From Chitinophaga pinensis (lineage in GTDB: Bacteria; Bacteroidota; Bacteroidia; Flavobacteriales; Flavobacteriaceae), in contig CALPNL020000009.1 in the NCBI GenBank assembly GCA_943324925.2, positions 1 to 21,146 on the forward strand: a stretch of 21,146 nt of DNA, in the 5' to 3' direction. The translations under genes were made by a program, and so were the position numbers. Shown one piece after another: positions 7,575 to 15,330 of the stretch (positions are counted from its first letter, which is position 1; each line of letters starts with the position of its first letter). The notes under the pieces are model-generated. The model was not told the origin of the DNA. It ran no database searches and worked only from the letters and a program-made list of their open reading frames with translations.

Positions 7575-7613
7575 AAAAAATCCATCTCTAAATTTTACTT
7601 TGGAGATGGATTT
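7574..7613 (-). terminator. intrinsic terminator of gcvP
   Basis: On the minus strand an 11-bp perfect stem (arms 7603-7613 and 7578-7588, core GATGG/CCATC) encloses a 14-nt loop and is followed by seven T residues (7580-7574). It starts 20 nt after the gcvP stop codon. The weakness is the long loop; the stem and T-tract are otherwise classical. Confidence 0.8.
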
Positions 7614-7633
7614 AACTTATTAATTATTTTGTT

Positions 7634-10483
7634 TTAATTTTCCATGTAGGCTTCAATTGGTGCACAAGAACAAACTAAATTTCTATCACCATAGGCATCA
7701 TCCGTTCTTCTAACGGTAGGCCAAAATTTATTTTCAGAAATATAATCTAATGGAAAAGCCGCTTTTTCACGGGTGTATGGGAAATTCCAAACATCAGCAG
7801 TAACCATCATTAAAGTATGCGGGGCATTTTTCAAAACCGTATTGTGGTCTTCTATTGTGCTTGCCTCAATTTCTTTTCTAATTTCTATCATTGCATCACA
7901 AAAACGATCCAACTCTTCTAAATTTTCACTTTCTGTAGGCTCAATCATCATCGTTCCTGCTACTGGGAAAGAAACGGTAGGCGCATGAAAACCATAATCC
8001 ATTAATCGCTTTGCAATATCGGTAACTTCAACTCCTTTTTGCTTGAATGGTCGGCATTCAATAATCATTTCGTGAGCCGCACGTCCCATTTCGCCAGAAT
8101 ATAAAGTATCATAATGACCGTTCAAACGCTCTTTAATATAATTGGCATTTAAAATTGCATATTTAGTAGCATTGGTAACACCTTCTGCTCCTAACATTGA
8201 AATGTATCCATAAGAAATCAAACATACTAATGCAGAACCCCAAGGTGCTGCAGATATTGCCGTGATGGCGTTTTCTCCTCCTGTACAAACGACAGGATTT
8301 GAAGGTAAAAACGGCACTAATTGAGGCGCAACACAAATTGGTCCAACACCAGGCCCTCCTCCACCATGTGGAATTGCGAATGTTTTGTGAAGGTTCAAGT
8401 GACAAACATCGGCACCAATTGTAGCAGGATTTGTTAATCCTACTTGTGCATTCATATTCGCGCCATCCATGTAAACCTGACCTCCATTATCGTGAATTAT
8501 TTGAGTAATTTCTCGAATAGCACTTTCAAAAACTCCATGCGTAGATGGATAAGTAACCATCAAACAAGAAAGTTCGTCTTTGTATAAAATTGCTTTTTCG
8601 CGCAAATCATCCACATCAATATTTCCGTTTTCAAGCGTTTTAGTAACTATCACTTTCATCCCTGCCATCGCTGCCGACGCAGGATTTGTTCCGTGTGCCG
8701 AAGATGGAATTAAGGCAATATTTCTATGGTGATCTCCACGGGATTGATGGTAAGCACGAATAACCATAAGTCCAGCATATTCTCCCTGAGCACCAGAATT
8801 TGGTTGCAAAGTAGTTCCTGCAAAACCAGTGATTTCATTTAATTGTTGTTCTAATTTAGTCAACATTTCTTTATAACCTTGCGCTTGATCTAAGGGAACA
8901 AATGGGTGAATATTATTCCACATTGGATTACTCAAAGGCAACATTTCAGCAGCAGCGTTCAATTTCATAGTACAAGAACCAAGAGATATCATGGAATGAT
9001 TCAAAGCCAAATCTTTTCTTTCTAACATTTTGATGTAACGCATCATTGCAGATTCTGAATGATATCTATTGAAAACTTCATGTTTTAAAAATTCAGAAGT
9101 TCTTTCTAAATGTTCTGGAAAATGATTGGTAGAAGTTAATTCTTGAATAGCAATTGCCTTAGTTCCATTTGCAGCAGCAAAAATTGCAAGAATATTATTT
9201 AAATCGGAAATACTGGTTGTTTCATTTAAAGAAATTGAAACTGAAGTATCGTCTATATAATAGAAGTTAATTTCATTTTGCAATGCCAATTCATTCACTT
9301 TCTTAGCATCTGCTTTTATAACTATGGTGTCAAAAAAGGCATTATTGGTTTGTTCATAACCTAATTTTTTCAACTCATTTGCTAATGTAGCTGCAGCGGC
9401 ATGCACTTTATTTGCAATATATTTTAAGCCTTTTGGTCCGTGATAAACTGTATACATTCCTGCCATTACTGACAATAATACTTGTGCTGTACAAATATTT
9501 GAAGTCGCTTTATCTCTTTTAATGTGTTGTTCGCGAGTTTGCAGTGCCATTCTTAACGCTCGGTTTCCATTAGTATCAACAGTAACACCGATGATTCTTC
9601 CTGGCATACTTCTTTTATGCTCTTCTTTAGTAGCAAAATAAGCCGCGTGCGGACCACCGTAACCTAAAGGAATTCCAAAACGTTGTGTGGTTCCTAAAAC
9701 CACATCTGCACCCATTTCACCTGGAGGAGTTAATTTTACTAGGCTTAATATATCTGCGGCAACGGCAACTTTAATTTCATTTTCTTTTGCTTTTGCAATA
9801 AATGAAGCATAGTCATGAACTTGTCCAAATTTACCTGGATATTGCAAAATAGCACCATAATAATCAGTTGAAAAATCAAAAGTTTCGTGATTTCCAACAA
9901 CCAATTCTACGCCGATAGGAGCTGCACGAGTGATTAATACTGATAATGTTTGAGGCAAAATTTCTTCAGAAACGAAGAATTTACAGGTGTTATTTTTCTT
10001 TTGATCACGAGTTCTAACATCATATAAAAGGGCCATTGCTTCTGCAGCAGCAGTACCTTCATCCAACAAAGAAGCGTTGGCAATTTCCATTCCTGTTAAT
10101 TCAATAACCATGGTTTGAAAATTCAAAATTGCTTCTAAACGTCCCTGTGCAATCTCAGCTTGATAAGGAGTGTAAGCGGTATACCATCCTGGATTTTCGA
10201 AAATATTTCTCTGAATAACCGCTGGAACAATCGCTTGATTGTACCCTAAACCTATGTAAGTTTTAAACACTTTATTTTTATTTCCCAATTCAGCAATATG
10301 ATTTGAAAATTCATATTCCGTCATTGCAGGTGCTAAATTCAATGGTTTTTTTAATCGAATATCTTCTGGAATAGTTTCAAGAATCAATTGATCAAGTGAC
10401 TCGGCACCAATTGTTTTTAGCATATGTTGAAGCTCATTTTCATTTGGTCCAATATGTCTTAAAGCAAAAGCATCTGTTTTCAT
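7634..10483 (-). CDS. gcvP: glycine dehydrogenase (decarboxylating), glycine cleavage P-protein
   Basis: The PLP-dependent P-protein of the glycine cleavage system. It decarboxylates glycine and passes the aminomethyl group to lipoyl GcvH. At 949 residues it is the fused single-chain form, with an N-terminal half (about 1-440) and a catalytic C-terminal half (about 450-949). Landmarks are FALRHIGPNENE (6-17), the LLDEGTAAAEAM segment (139-150), SLGSCTMKLN (500-509), SSAHGTNPASA (594-604), DGANMNAQ (673-680) and the PLP lysine Lys700 in LHKTFAIPHGGGGPG. The open frame runs 27 codons further upstream, but that extension is not family-like and includes the probable -7 box, so ATG 10483 is chosen. 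No gcvT or gcvH lies in the window, as is usual for scattered gcv genes in flavobacteria. A strong terminator follows. Confidence 0.96.
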   Translation of the reverse strand: MKTDAFALRHIGPNENELQHMLKTIGAESLDQLILETIPEDIRLKKPLNLAPAMTEYEFSNHIAELGNKNKVFKTYIGLGYNQAIVPAVIQRNIFENPGWYTAYTPYQAEIAQGRLEAILNFQTMVIELTGMEIANASLLDEGTAAAEAMALLYDVRTRDQKKNNTCKFFVSEEILPQTLSVLITRAAPIGVELVVGNHETFDFSTDYYGAILQYPGKFGQVHDYASFIAKAKENEIKVAVAADILSLVKLTPPGEMGADVVLGTTQRFGIPLGYGGPHAAYFATKEEHKRSMPGRIIGVTVDTNGNRALRMALQTREQHIKRDKATSNICTAQVLLSVMAGMYTVYHGPKGLKYIANKVHAAAATLANELKKLGYEQTNNAFFDTIVIKADAKKVNELALQNEINFYYIDDTSVSISLNETTSISDLNNILAIFAAANGTKAIAIQELTSTNHFPEHLERTSEFLKHEVFNRYHSESAMMRYIKMLERKDLALNHSMISLGSCTMKLNAAAEMLPLSNPMWNNIHPFVPLDQAQGYKEMLTKLEQQLNEITGFAGTTLQPNSGAQGEYAGLMVIRAYHQSRGDHHRNIALIPSSAHGTNPASAAMAGMKVIVTKTLENGNIDVDDLREKAILYKDELSCLMVTYPSTHGVFESAIREITQIIHDNGGQVYMDGANMNAQVGLTNPATIGADVCHLNLHKTFAIPHGGGGPGVGPICVAPQLVPFLPSNPVVCTGGENAITAISAAPWGSALVCLISYGYISMLGAEGVTNATKYAILNANYIKERLNGHYDTLYSGEMGRAAHEMIIECRPFKQKGVEVTDIAKRLMDYGFHAPTVSFPVAGTMMIEPTESENLEELDRFCDAMIEIRKEIEASTIEDHNTVLKNAPHTLMMVTADVWNFPYTREKAAFPLDYISENKFWPTVRRTDDAYGDRNLVCSCAPIEAYMEN

Positions 10484-10518
10484 ATTTTTAGTAAAAGTGT
10501 TGTTGTTATTTTGAAGTG

Positions 10519-10526
10519 CAAATTTA
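10519..10526 (-). promoter_or_regulatory. candidate -7 element of the gcvP promoter
   Basis: On the minus strand TAAATTTG matches TAnnTTTG exactly. It ends 35 nt before the chosen gcvP ATG, giving a leader of about 30 nt. A TTTTG lies upstream but only 11 nt away, too close for a normal -33 box. An inverted repeat (10549-10562) sits where the -33 region would be. No glycine riboswitch-like structure was apparent. Confidence 0.45.
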
Positions 10527-10548
10527 TGTATTAAATTCAAAATTTTAC

Positions 10549-10562
10549 GGGATTTTAATCCC
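10549..10562. repeat. small inverted repeat upstream of gcvP, possible operator
   Basis: GGGATT and AATCCC flank a central TT. The element lies about 23-36 nt upstream of the candidate gcvP -7 box, over the expected -33 region, inside the 140-bp gap between gcvP and the divergent UbiA-like gene. Its G/C ends stand out in an AT-rich gap. An operator is plausible but unproven. Confidence 0.35.
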
Positions 10563-10611
10563 AATTTTTAAGTATTTTTCAACTAAAAGCCATTCTTATT
10601 AACAGTTTAAT

Positions 10612-10619
10612 TATTTTTG
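10612..10619 (+). promoter_or_regulatory. candidate -7 element of the UbiA-like gene
   Basis: TATTTTTG matches TAnnTTTG and ends 4 nt before the ATG at 10624, implying a leaderless or nearly leaderless transcript. No clear -33 element is visible, and the T-rich context makes a chance match possible. Confidence 0.35.
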
Positions 10620-10623
10620 TTTA

Positions 10624-11439
10624 ATGAAGCAATTGAAACAACTTTTTGATTTTTACCTTGATTCTAGTATTCATGTTGCTTTATCGTGTTTTGCGCTTGT
10701 AAATTACACTTATCTAATCTTAAACATTTCTATCAACTACTCCGTCGCATTATTTGCTTTTTTTGGAACAATTGCAGGCTATAATTTTGTAAAATTTGAT
10801 GCTTTGGCTCGAGCCAGAAAAAATAATATGAGTTGGAAATTGAAAGCAATCGCTGGATTGAGTTTTCTCTCTTTACTTATCGGAATTTACTACTTCCTAG
10901 AGCTTCAAAAAATCACACAAATTATTGCGTTTGTAGTATTAATATTAACCCTATTATATACCTTACCCTTTTTTCCAAATAAAAGAAATGCCAGAAATTG
11001 GGCTGGTTTTAAAATTTATATTGTGGCTATTTGTTGGGTTGGGGTGACTTTATTTTTGCCAATTCTAAATTCTGGTTCTACAATACCAACTGAAATAGTA
11101 CCACTTATCCTACAGCGATTGCTTCTAATTTTTTCTCTAATATTAATTTTTGAAATAAAAGATTTAAAAAATGACGATCCACATTTAAAAACAGTACCGC
11201 AACAAATTGGGGTGAAAAATACAAAAATGCTCGGTTTCGTTTTGTTGGCTATCTTCTTTGGATTGGGATTATTAAATAGCAATTTTCAATTTTTAGACTT
11301 GCAAATAAATTTATTAATAGCTATTATAATTGGATTTTTTCTATTTTTTTGTAATGAAAATCGATCCAAATATTACACTGACTTTTGGGTAGAAAGTATT
11401 CCTATTGGTTGGTGGCTATTGTATCTTTTTACAAAATGA
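10624..11439 (+). CDS. UbiA-like prenyltransferase-family membrane protein
   Basis: A 271-residue membrane protein with about seven to nine hydrophobic spans (roughly 18-36, 40-54, 75-92, 98-115, 130-147, 158-176, 202-217, 228-243, 258-270). Residues 176-196, beginning FEIKDLKNDD and ending KTVPQQIG, match the second Asp-rich motif and following lysine of UbiA-type aromatic prenyltransferases. The first motif, normally NDxxD, is reduced to NFVKFD (54-59), with Asn54 and Asp59 but no central acidic residue. The length is near the family norm. It could be a divergent prenyltransferase for a lipid or quinone side branch, or a homologue that has changed or lost catalysis. It is divergent from gcvP, has a bidirectional terminator behind it, and no biosynthetic neighbours. 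Confidence 0.65.
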   Translation: MKQLKQLFDFYLDSSIHVALSCFALVNYTYLILNISINYSVALFAFFGTIAGYNFVKFDALARARKNNMSWKLKAIAGLSFLSLLIGIYYFLELQKITQIIAFVVLILTLLYTLPFFPNKRNARNWAGFKIYIVAICWVGVTLFLPILNSGSTIPTEIVPLILQRLLLIFSLILIFEIKDLKNDDPHLKTVPQQIGVKNTKMLGFVLLAIFFGLGLLNSNFQFLDLQINLLIAIIIGFFLFFCNENRSKYYTDFWVESIPIGWWLLYLFTK

Positions 11440-11468
11440 AAAACCGAAGCAATCACTTCGGTTTTTTT
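11440..11468. terminator. bidirectional intrinsic terminator between the UbiA-like gene and the M3 peptidase
   Basis: The stem AAAACCGAAG (11440-11449) pairs with CTTCGGTTTT (11456-11465) around a 6-nt loop, followed on the plus strand by a run of T to 11468. It begins at the base after the plus-strand stop codon. On the minus strand it follows the peptidase stop by about 2 nt and ends in five T residues, so it can serve both convergent genes. Confidence 0.85.
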
Positions 11469-11470
11469 GA

Positions 11471-13499
11471 TTAAATCAATCCTGCTCTTTTTAACAATGC
11501 ATCTGATTTTGGTTCTTGACCCCTAAATCGCTTATATAAAACCATTGGATGTTCTGTTCCGCCTTTAGAAAGAATATTATCTTTGAATTTCATGGCTACC
11601 TCAGCATTGAAAATTCCATTTTCTTGAAAATGTGCAAAGGCATCAGCATCGAGAACCTCAGCCCACTTATAACTGTAATATCCTGATGAATATCCACCTT
11701 GAAAAATATGTGAAAATGCGGTACTCATTGCATTTTCTTTCACCTCTGGATACAATTGGGTAGCTGAAAATTGGGCTGTTTCAAAAGTTTTTACATCCGT
11801 AATTTCGGTAGGATCTTGCCCGTGCCAGCCCATGTCTAACAATCCAAAACTCAATTGACGCATTGTTGCCATACCTTCCTGAAAGCTGGCGCTTTCTTTA
11901 ATTTTTTGTACTAATTCTATAGGAATCAATTCGTTTGTTTGGTAATGATGTGCAAATAAAGCCAAGGCTTCTGCCTCATAACACCAGTTTTCCATTATTT
12001 GACTTGGCAATTCTACAAAATCCCAAAATACACTTGTCCCTGACAAACTTGGATAAACGGTATTGGCTAAAATCCCATGCAATCCGTGACCAAATTCGTG
12101 AAACAAAGTGGTAACCTCATTAAAAGTAAGTAAAGAAGGTTTCGTTTCGGTTGGCCTTGTGAAATTACAAACATTGGAAATGTGAGGTCTTTCATTTTTA
12201 TTATCCAATACAAATTGTGATTTAAAAGAGGTCATCCAAGCCCCATTTCTTTTTCCTTTTCTTGGAAAAAAGTCAGCGTAAAAAATCGCTACCAATTGGT
12301 TGTTTTTATCGTTTACTTCAAATGTTCTAACTTCTTCGTGGTATTTATCGATATCAAAAATCTCCTTGAATGTAATCCCATAAAGTCTTTCTGCGATAGT
12401 AAATGCTCCATCTAAAACCTTCTCCAATTGGAAATATGGTTTTAGAATTTCATCATCTAAATTAAACAATTGTTGCTTTAATTTTTCAGAATAATAGGCC
12501 CCATCCCACTTTTCCAATTGGTCTATACCGTCTAATTTTTTTGCAAATGTGGTCAATTCTTCAAATTCTTTTTGAGCTGCTGGCTTGGCTTTTTCCAATA
12601 AATCATTTAAAAATGAAATTACTTGCTCTGGTGTTTGCGCCATACGTTCTTCCAAAACGTAATGCGCATGCGTTTTATAACCCAGTAATTGCGCTCTATC
12701 AAAACGCAATTTGGCAATTTTAAGAACGATTGCTTGATTGTCAAATTCGTTATTTTGAAAGGCCTTTGACCCAAAAGCAAGGGTCATTTTTTTTTCTTAA
12801 TTCTCTATTGTCAGCGTAAGTCACAAATGGAATATAACTAGGATGATCTAAAGTAAAAATCCAACCCTCTTTACCTTGGCTTTTAGCCAATAAATGTGCG
12901 GCTTCTATAGCGCCTTCTGGCAATCCAGAAAGATCTTTCTGCTCGGTGAGGTGCAACTGGAAAGCTTGGGTTTCAGCCAATACATTTTCACCAAACTGCA
13001 AACTTAGTTTAGACAATTGTAGGTCTATTTCTCGTAATTTGCTTTTTTTATCTTCTGATAAATTCGCGCCATTTCTGGAGAAACTCTTGTATTTTTTATC
13101 TAAAAGTGTTTTTTGTTCGGTGCTTAAATCAAGAGATTCTTTATTATCGTAGACCGCTTTTACTTTTGCAAATAACGCTCCGTTCAGTCGAACATCGTTT
13201 CCAAATTCTGATAATAATGGAGAAACCTCTTGAGCGATTTTCTGCATTTCATCACTAGTTTCTGCCGAATTCAAATTGAAGAAAATACTCGATGCTCTAT
13301 CCAAAATAGCGCCTGTAAATTCCAAAGCTTCGATTGTATTTTCAAAAGTAGGAGTTTCAGGATTATTTACTATTGCATCGATTTCTGCTTTCGCAATTTC
13401 GATACCTTTTATTATTGCTGGAAGATAATCTTCATTTTTGATTTTAGAAAAAGGTGCTGTATTGTGTTTGGTAGTAAAATGCTGAGTTAAGCTATTCAT
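11471..13499 (-). pseudogene. M3 family metallopeptidase (peptidyl-dipeptidase Dcp/oligopeptidase A-like), split by a +1 frameshift
   Basis: A cytosolic zinc oligopeptidase that would degrade short peptides. The N-terminal frame (13499 to about 12788, 237 native residues) ends RELRKK and then runs into 12 unrelated residues and a stop at 12750. The rest continues in another frame from 12787 (438 residues, starting MTLAFGSKAF). Removing one A restores a 675-residue protein, the normal family length. In that protein HEFGH is at 467-471, and the third zinc ligand is Glu496 in FVELPSQ, 25 residues after the second His as in thimet oligopeptidase. No signal peptide is seen. The break lies in a run of nine A in the mRNA (12795-12787). 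Both halves are otherwise intact, so this is a recent mutation, a sequencing or assembly error, or a slippage-corrected gene. Confidence 0.88.
12787..12795 (-). repeat. nine-A homopolymer at the M3 peptidase frameshift
   Basis: On the coding (minus) strand the run of nine A follows TTAAG and precedes TGACCC. An eight-A run would give an uninterrupted frame (RKKMTLAFG). The run is therefore both the site of the break and a natural slippage site for polymerase or sequencing chemistry. Confidence 0.9.
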
Positions 13500-13536
13500 G
13501 TTTATTTTAATTATTTATATCACGAAGATTCAATGA

Positions 13537-13615
13537 AAAGACACTAAATATCAGAAAAATATAGCCGCAAATAATAGATTTTTGAGCAACTTCCTTATTT
13601 TCTTTGAGTGTCTTT
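13537..13615. repeat. intergenic inverted repeat between purE and the M3 peptidase
   Basis: AAAGACACT (13537-13545) and AGTGTCTTT (13607-13615) are perfect 9-bp inverted arms 61 nt apart within the 127-bp gap. The flanks CACGAAGATTCA and GTGTCTTTGTG look like remnants of the short interspersed intergenic sequences I recall from flavobacterial genomes; that link is from memory and needs a genome-wide search. No gene is seen in this gap. Confidence 0.35.
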
Positions 13616-13626
13616 GTGCAAGAATA

Positions 13627-14109
13627 TTATTTTTTAAGATTCTCCGAAGATTTATTTACAGCATCTTTCAGGCCTTCTTTGTACAAAATAATTTTATCCA
13701 ATACGCATTTGTCTTGCGTACCCACAATTTGAGCAGCAAGAATTCCAGCATTTTTTGCTCCGTTTAAAGCTACGGTTGCAACAGGAACTCCACCCGGCAT
13801 TTGTAAAATAGACAAAACCGAATCCCAACCGTCAATAGAATTACTTGATTTTATAGGCACCCCGATAACTGGAAGTGGCGACATTGACGCTACCATACCT
13901 GGTAGATGAGCCGCTCCACCTGCTCCGGCGATAATCACTGAAATTCCACGAAAATGAGCATTTTTACTAAAATCTACGAGTTTGTCTGGAGTTCTATGTG
14001 CCGAAACAATATCCACTTCTGTTTCAATATCAAAACCATTTAAAATGTCAATTGCATCTTGCATTACTGGCATATCGGAAATACTTCCCATTATTACGGC
14101 TACTTTCAT
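13627..14109 (-). CDS. purE: 5-(carboxyamino)imidazole ribonucleotide mutase
   Basis: Class I PurE converts N5-CAIR to CAIR in de novo purine synthesis. The 160-residue protein has the family's usual length and motifs: MGSISDMP (7-14), SAHRTP (36-41), AGAGGAAHLPGM (61-72), and MPGGVPVATVA (104-114). The catalytic histidine equivalents are in the SAHRTP and AAHLPG motifs. It lies 13 nt behind purK on the same strand, so the two enzymes that bypass direct carboxylation of AIR (PurK then PurE) are made together. No terminator is visible between it and the intergenic repeat that follows. Confidence 0.96.
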   Translation of the reverse strand: MKVAVIMGSISDMPVMQDAIDILNGFDIETEVDIVSAHRTPDKLVDFSKNAHFRGISVIIAGAGGAAHLPGMVASMSPLPVIGVPIKSSNSIDGWDSVLSILQMPGGVPVATVALNGAKNAGILAAQIVGTQDKCVLDKIILYKEGLKDAVNKSSENLKK

Positions 14110-14122
14110 AAATTTACTATTT

Positions 14123-15268
14123 TTAAGATATTACTCTAATTGTATTCTTAACGTTTTCGGCAATTTTTCTGGCTTCATCCATATCCTCATTTACAATAGT
14201 CACGTGTCCCATTTTTCGAAAAGGACGCGTTTCTTTTTTTCCGTAAATATGTGGGGTAACCCCATTCCAACCCATTATAGTTTCTATGTTTTCATAAATC
14301 ACATTTCCAGAATGCCCTTCTTCACCAACCAAATTCACCATTATTCCCGCTACTTTACTATCTGTATTACCTAAAGGCAAATCTAATATGGCTCTGATAT
14401 GGTTTTCAAATTGTGAGGTAAAACTTGCTTCTATAGTATGGTGTCCCGAATTGTGTGGACGTGGTGCTACTTCATTAACGATAATATCGTCATCGATCGT
14501 TTGAAACATTTCGACCGCTAAAAGTCCAACATGATTGAATTTCTCTGAAACATTTAAGGCAATTGCTCGCGCTTTTTCAGACACTTTATTGTCAATTCGG
14601 GCTGGACAAATTACATATTCTACTTGGTTTGCTTCAGGATGAAATTCCATTTCAACTACAGGATACGTTTTTATTTCTCCCGACACATTTCTACAGACAA
14701 TTACCGACAATTCATTTTTAAAAGGAATCATCTCTTCTGAAATACATTCTACATTCGGCAAATTTTCTAAATCGGATAGGGTTCGGATGATTTTTACTCC
14801 CATTCCATCATAACCAAATTCAGTGCATTTCCATACAAATGGCAATTTCAGATTTTGAGAACCCGCTTTAAGTGCCTCTAAATTTTCAAATCTTTTATAG
14901 GCAGCAGTTGGAATAGTATTATTGGAATAAAAATCTTTTTGAATACCTTTATTTTGAATTAATCGCAATGTTTTTGGAGATGGAAATACTCTAATCCCTT
15001 CGCTTTCTAATTTTTCTAAAGCATCAAGGTTAACCAATTCAATTTCGAAAGTTAAAACATCAACTTGTTTTCCGAAATTATAAACAGTATCAAAATCCAT
15101 TAAATTTCCTTGAAAAAATTTATTACAAGCTATTTTACAAGGGGCTTCATTACTCGGGTCGAGAACGAAGGTTTGAATGTCGAATTTTCGCGTATCAAAC
15201 AACATCATTTTACCTAACTGACCTCCGCCAAGGATTCCTAGTTTAAAATCGGATGAAAAATAATTCAT
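14123..15268 (-). CDS. purK: 5-(carboxyamino)imidazole ribonucleotide synthase
   Basis: An ATP-grasp enzyme that makes N5-CAIR from AIR, bicarbonate and ATP, the substrate for PurE encoded next. The 381-residue protein has the N-terminal glycine-rich loop GILGGGQLGKMM (11-22), the ATP-grasp central segment with FVWKCTEFGYDGMG (144-157), the EE pair in ISEEMIPF (176-183), and the C-terminal NEVAPRPHNSGHHTIEA (265-281) that is a hallmark of PurK. Length and order are normal. A TATCTTTG -7 element sits 17 nt before the ATG, so the purK-purE operon has its own promoter behind the DUF1501 gene. No purine riboswitch fold was apparent in the 62-nt gap. Confidence 0.96.
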   Translation of the reverse strand: MNYFSSDFKLGILGGGQLGKMMLFDTRKFDIQTFVLDPSNEAPCKIACNKFFQGNLMDFDTVYNFGKQVDVLTFEIELVNLDALEKLESEGIRVFPSPKTLRLIQNKGIQKDFYSNNTIPTAAYKRFENLEALKAGSQNLKLPFVWKCTEFGYDGMGVKIIRTLSDLENLPNVECISEEMIPFKNELSVIVCRNVSGEIKTYPVVEMEFHPEANQVEYVICPARIDNKVSEKARAIALNVSEKFNHVGLLAVEMFQTIDDDIIVNEVAPRPHNSGHHTIEASFTSQFENHIRAILDLPLGNTDSKVAGIMVNLVGEEGHSGNVIYENIETIMGWNGVTPHIYGKKETRPFRKMGHVTIVNEDMDEARKIAENVKNTIRVIS

Positions 15269-15284
15269 TAAAATAAATTTTTCA

Positions 15285-15292
15285 CAAAGATA
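15285..15292 (-). promoter_or_regulatory. -7 promoter element of purK-purE
   Basis: On the minus strand TATCTTTG matches TAnnTTTG exactly, ending 16 nt before the purK ATG and giving a leader of about 10 nt. The same octamer occurs ahead of hpt. No TTG -33 box is clear; T-rich sequence occupies that position. Confidence 0.6.
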
Positions 15293-15330
15293 CTTTAAAA
15301 GAGTAAAAATAAAAAGTTACGCTATTTAAA

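Noticed and set aside
8163..8405. Minus-strand open frame in another frame of gcvP
   Set aside because: Overlaps the PLP-lysine region of gcvP, where conservation belongs to the gcvP frame; Cys/Arg/Trp-rich shadow translation.
10484..10564. Extended N-terminus for gcvP
   Set aside because: The 27 extra codons contain the probable -7 box and lack family similarity; MKTDAFALRHIGPNE is the usual beginning.
10484..10623. Glycine riboswitch ahead of gcvP
   Set aside because: No paired aptamer-like helices or conserved riboswitch core seen in the 140-bp gap, which also holds the promoter close to the start.
13982..14374. Plus-strand 130-residue open frame spanning the purE-purK junction
   Set aside because: Antisense to two well-defined pur genes, no recognisable domain, no promoter or start context.
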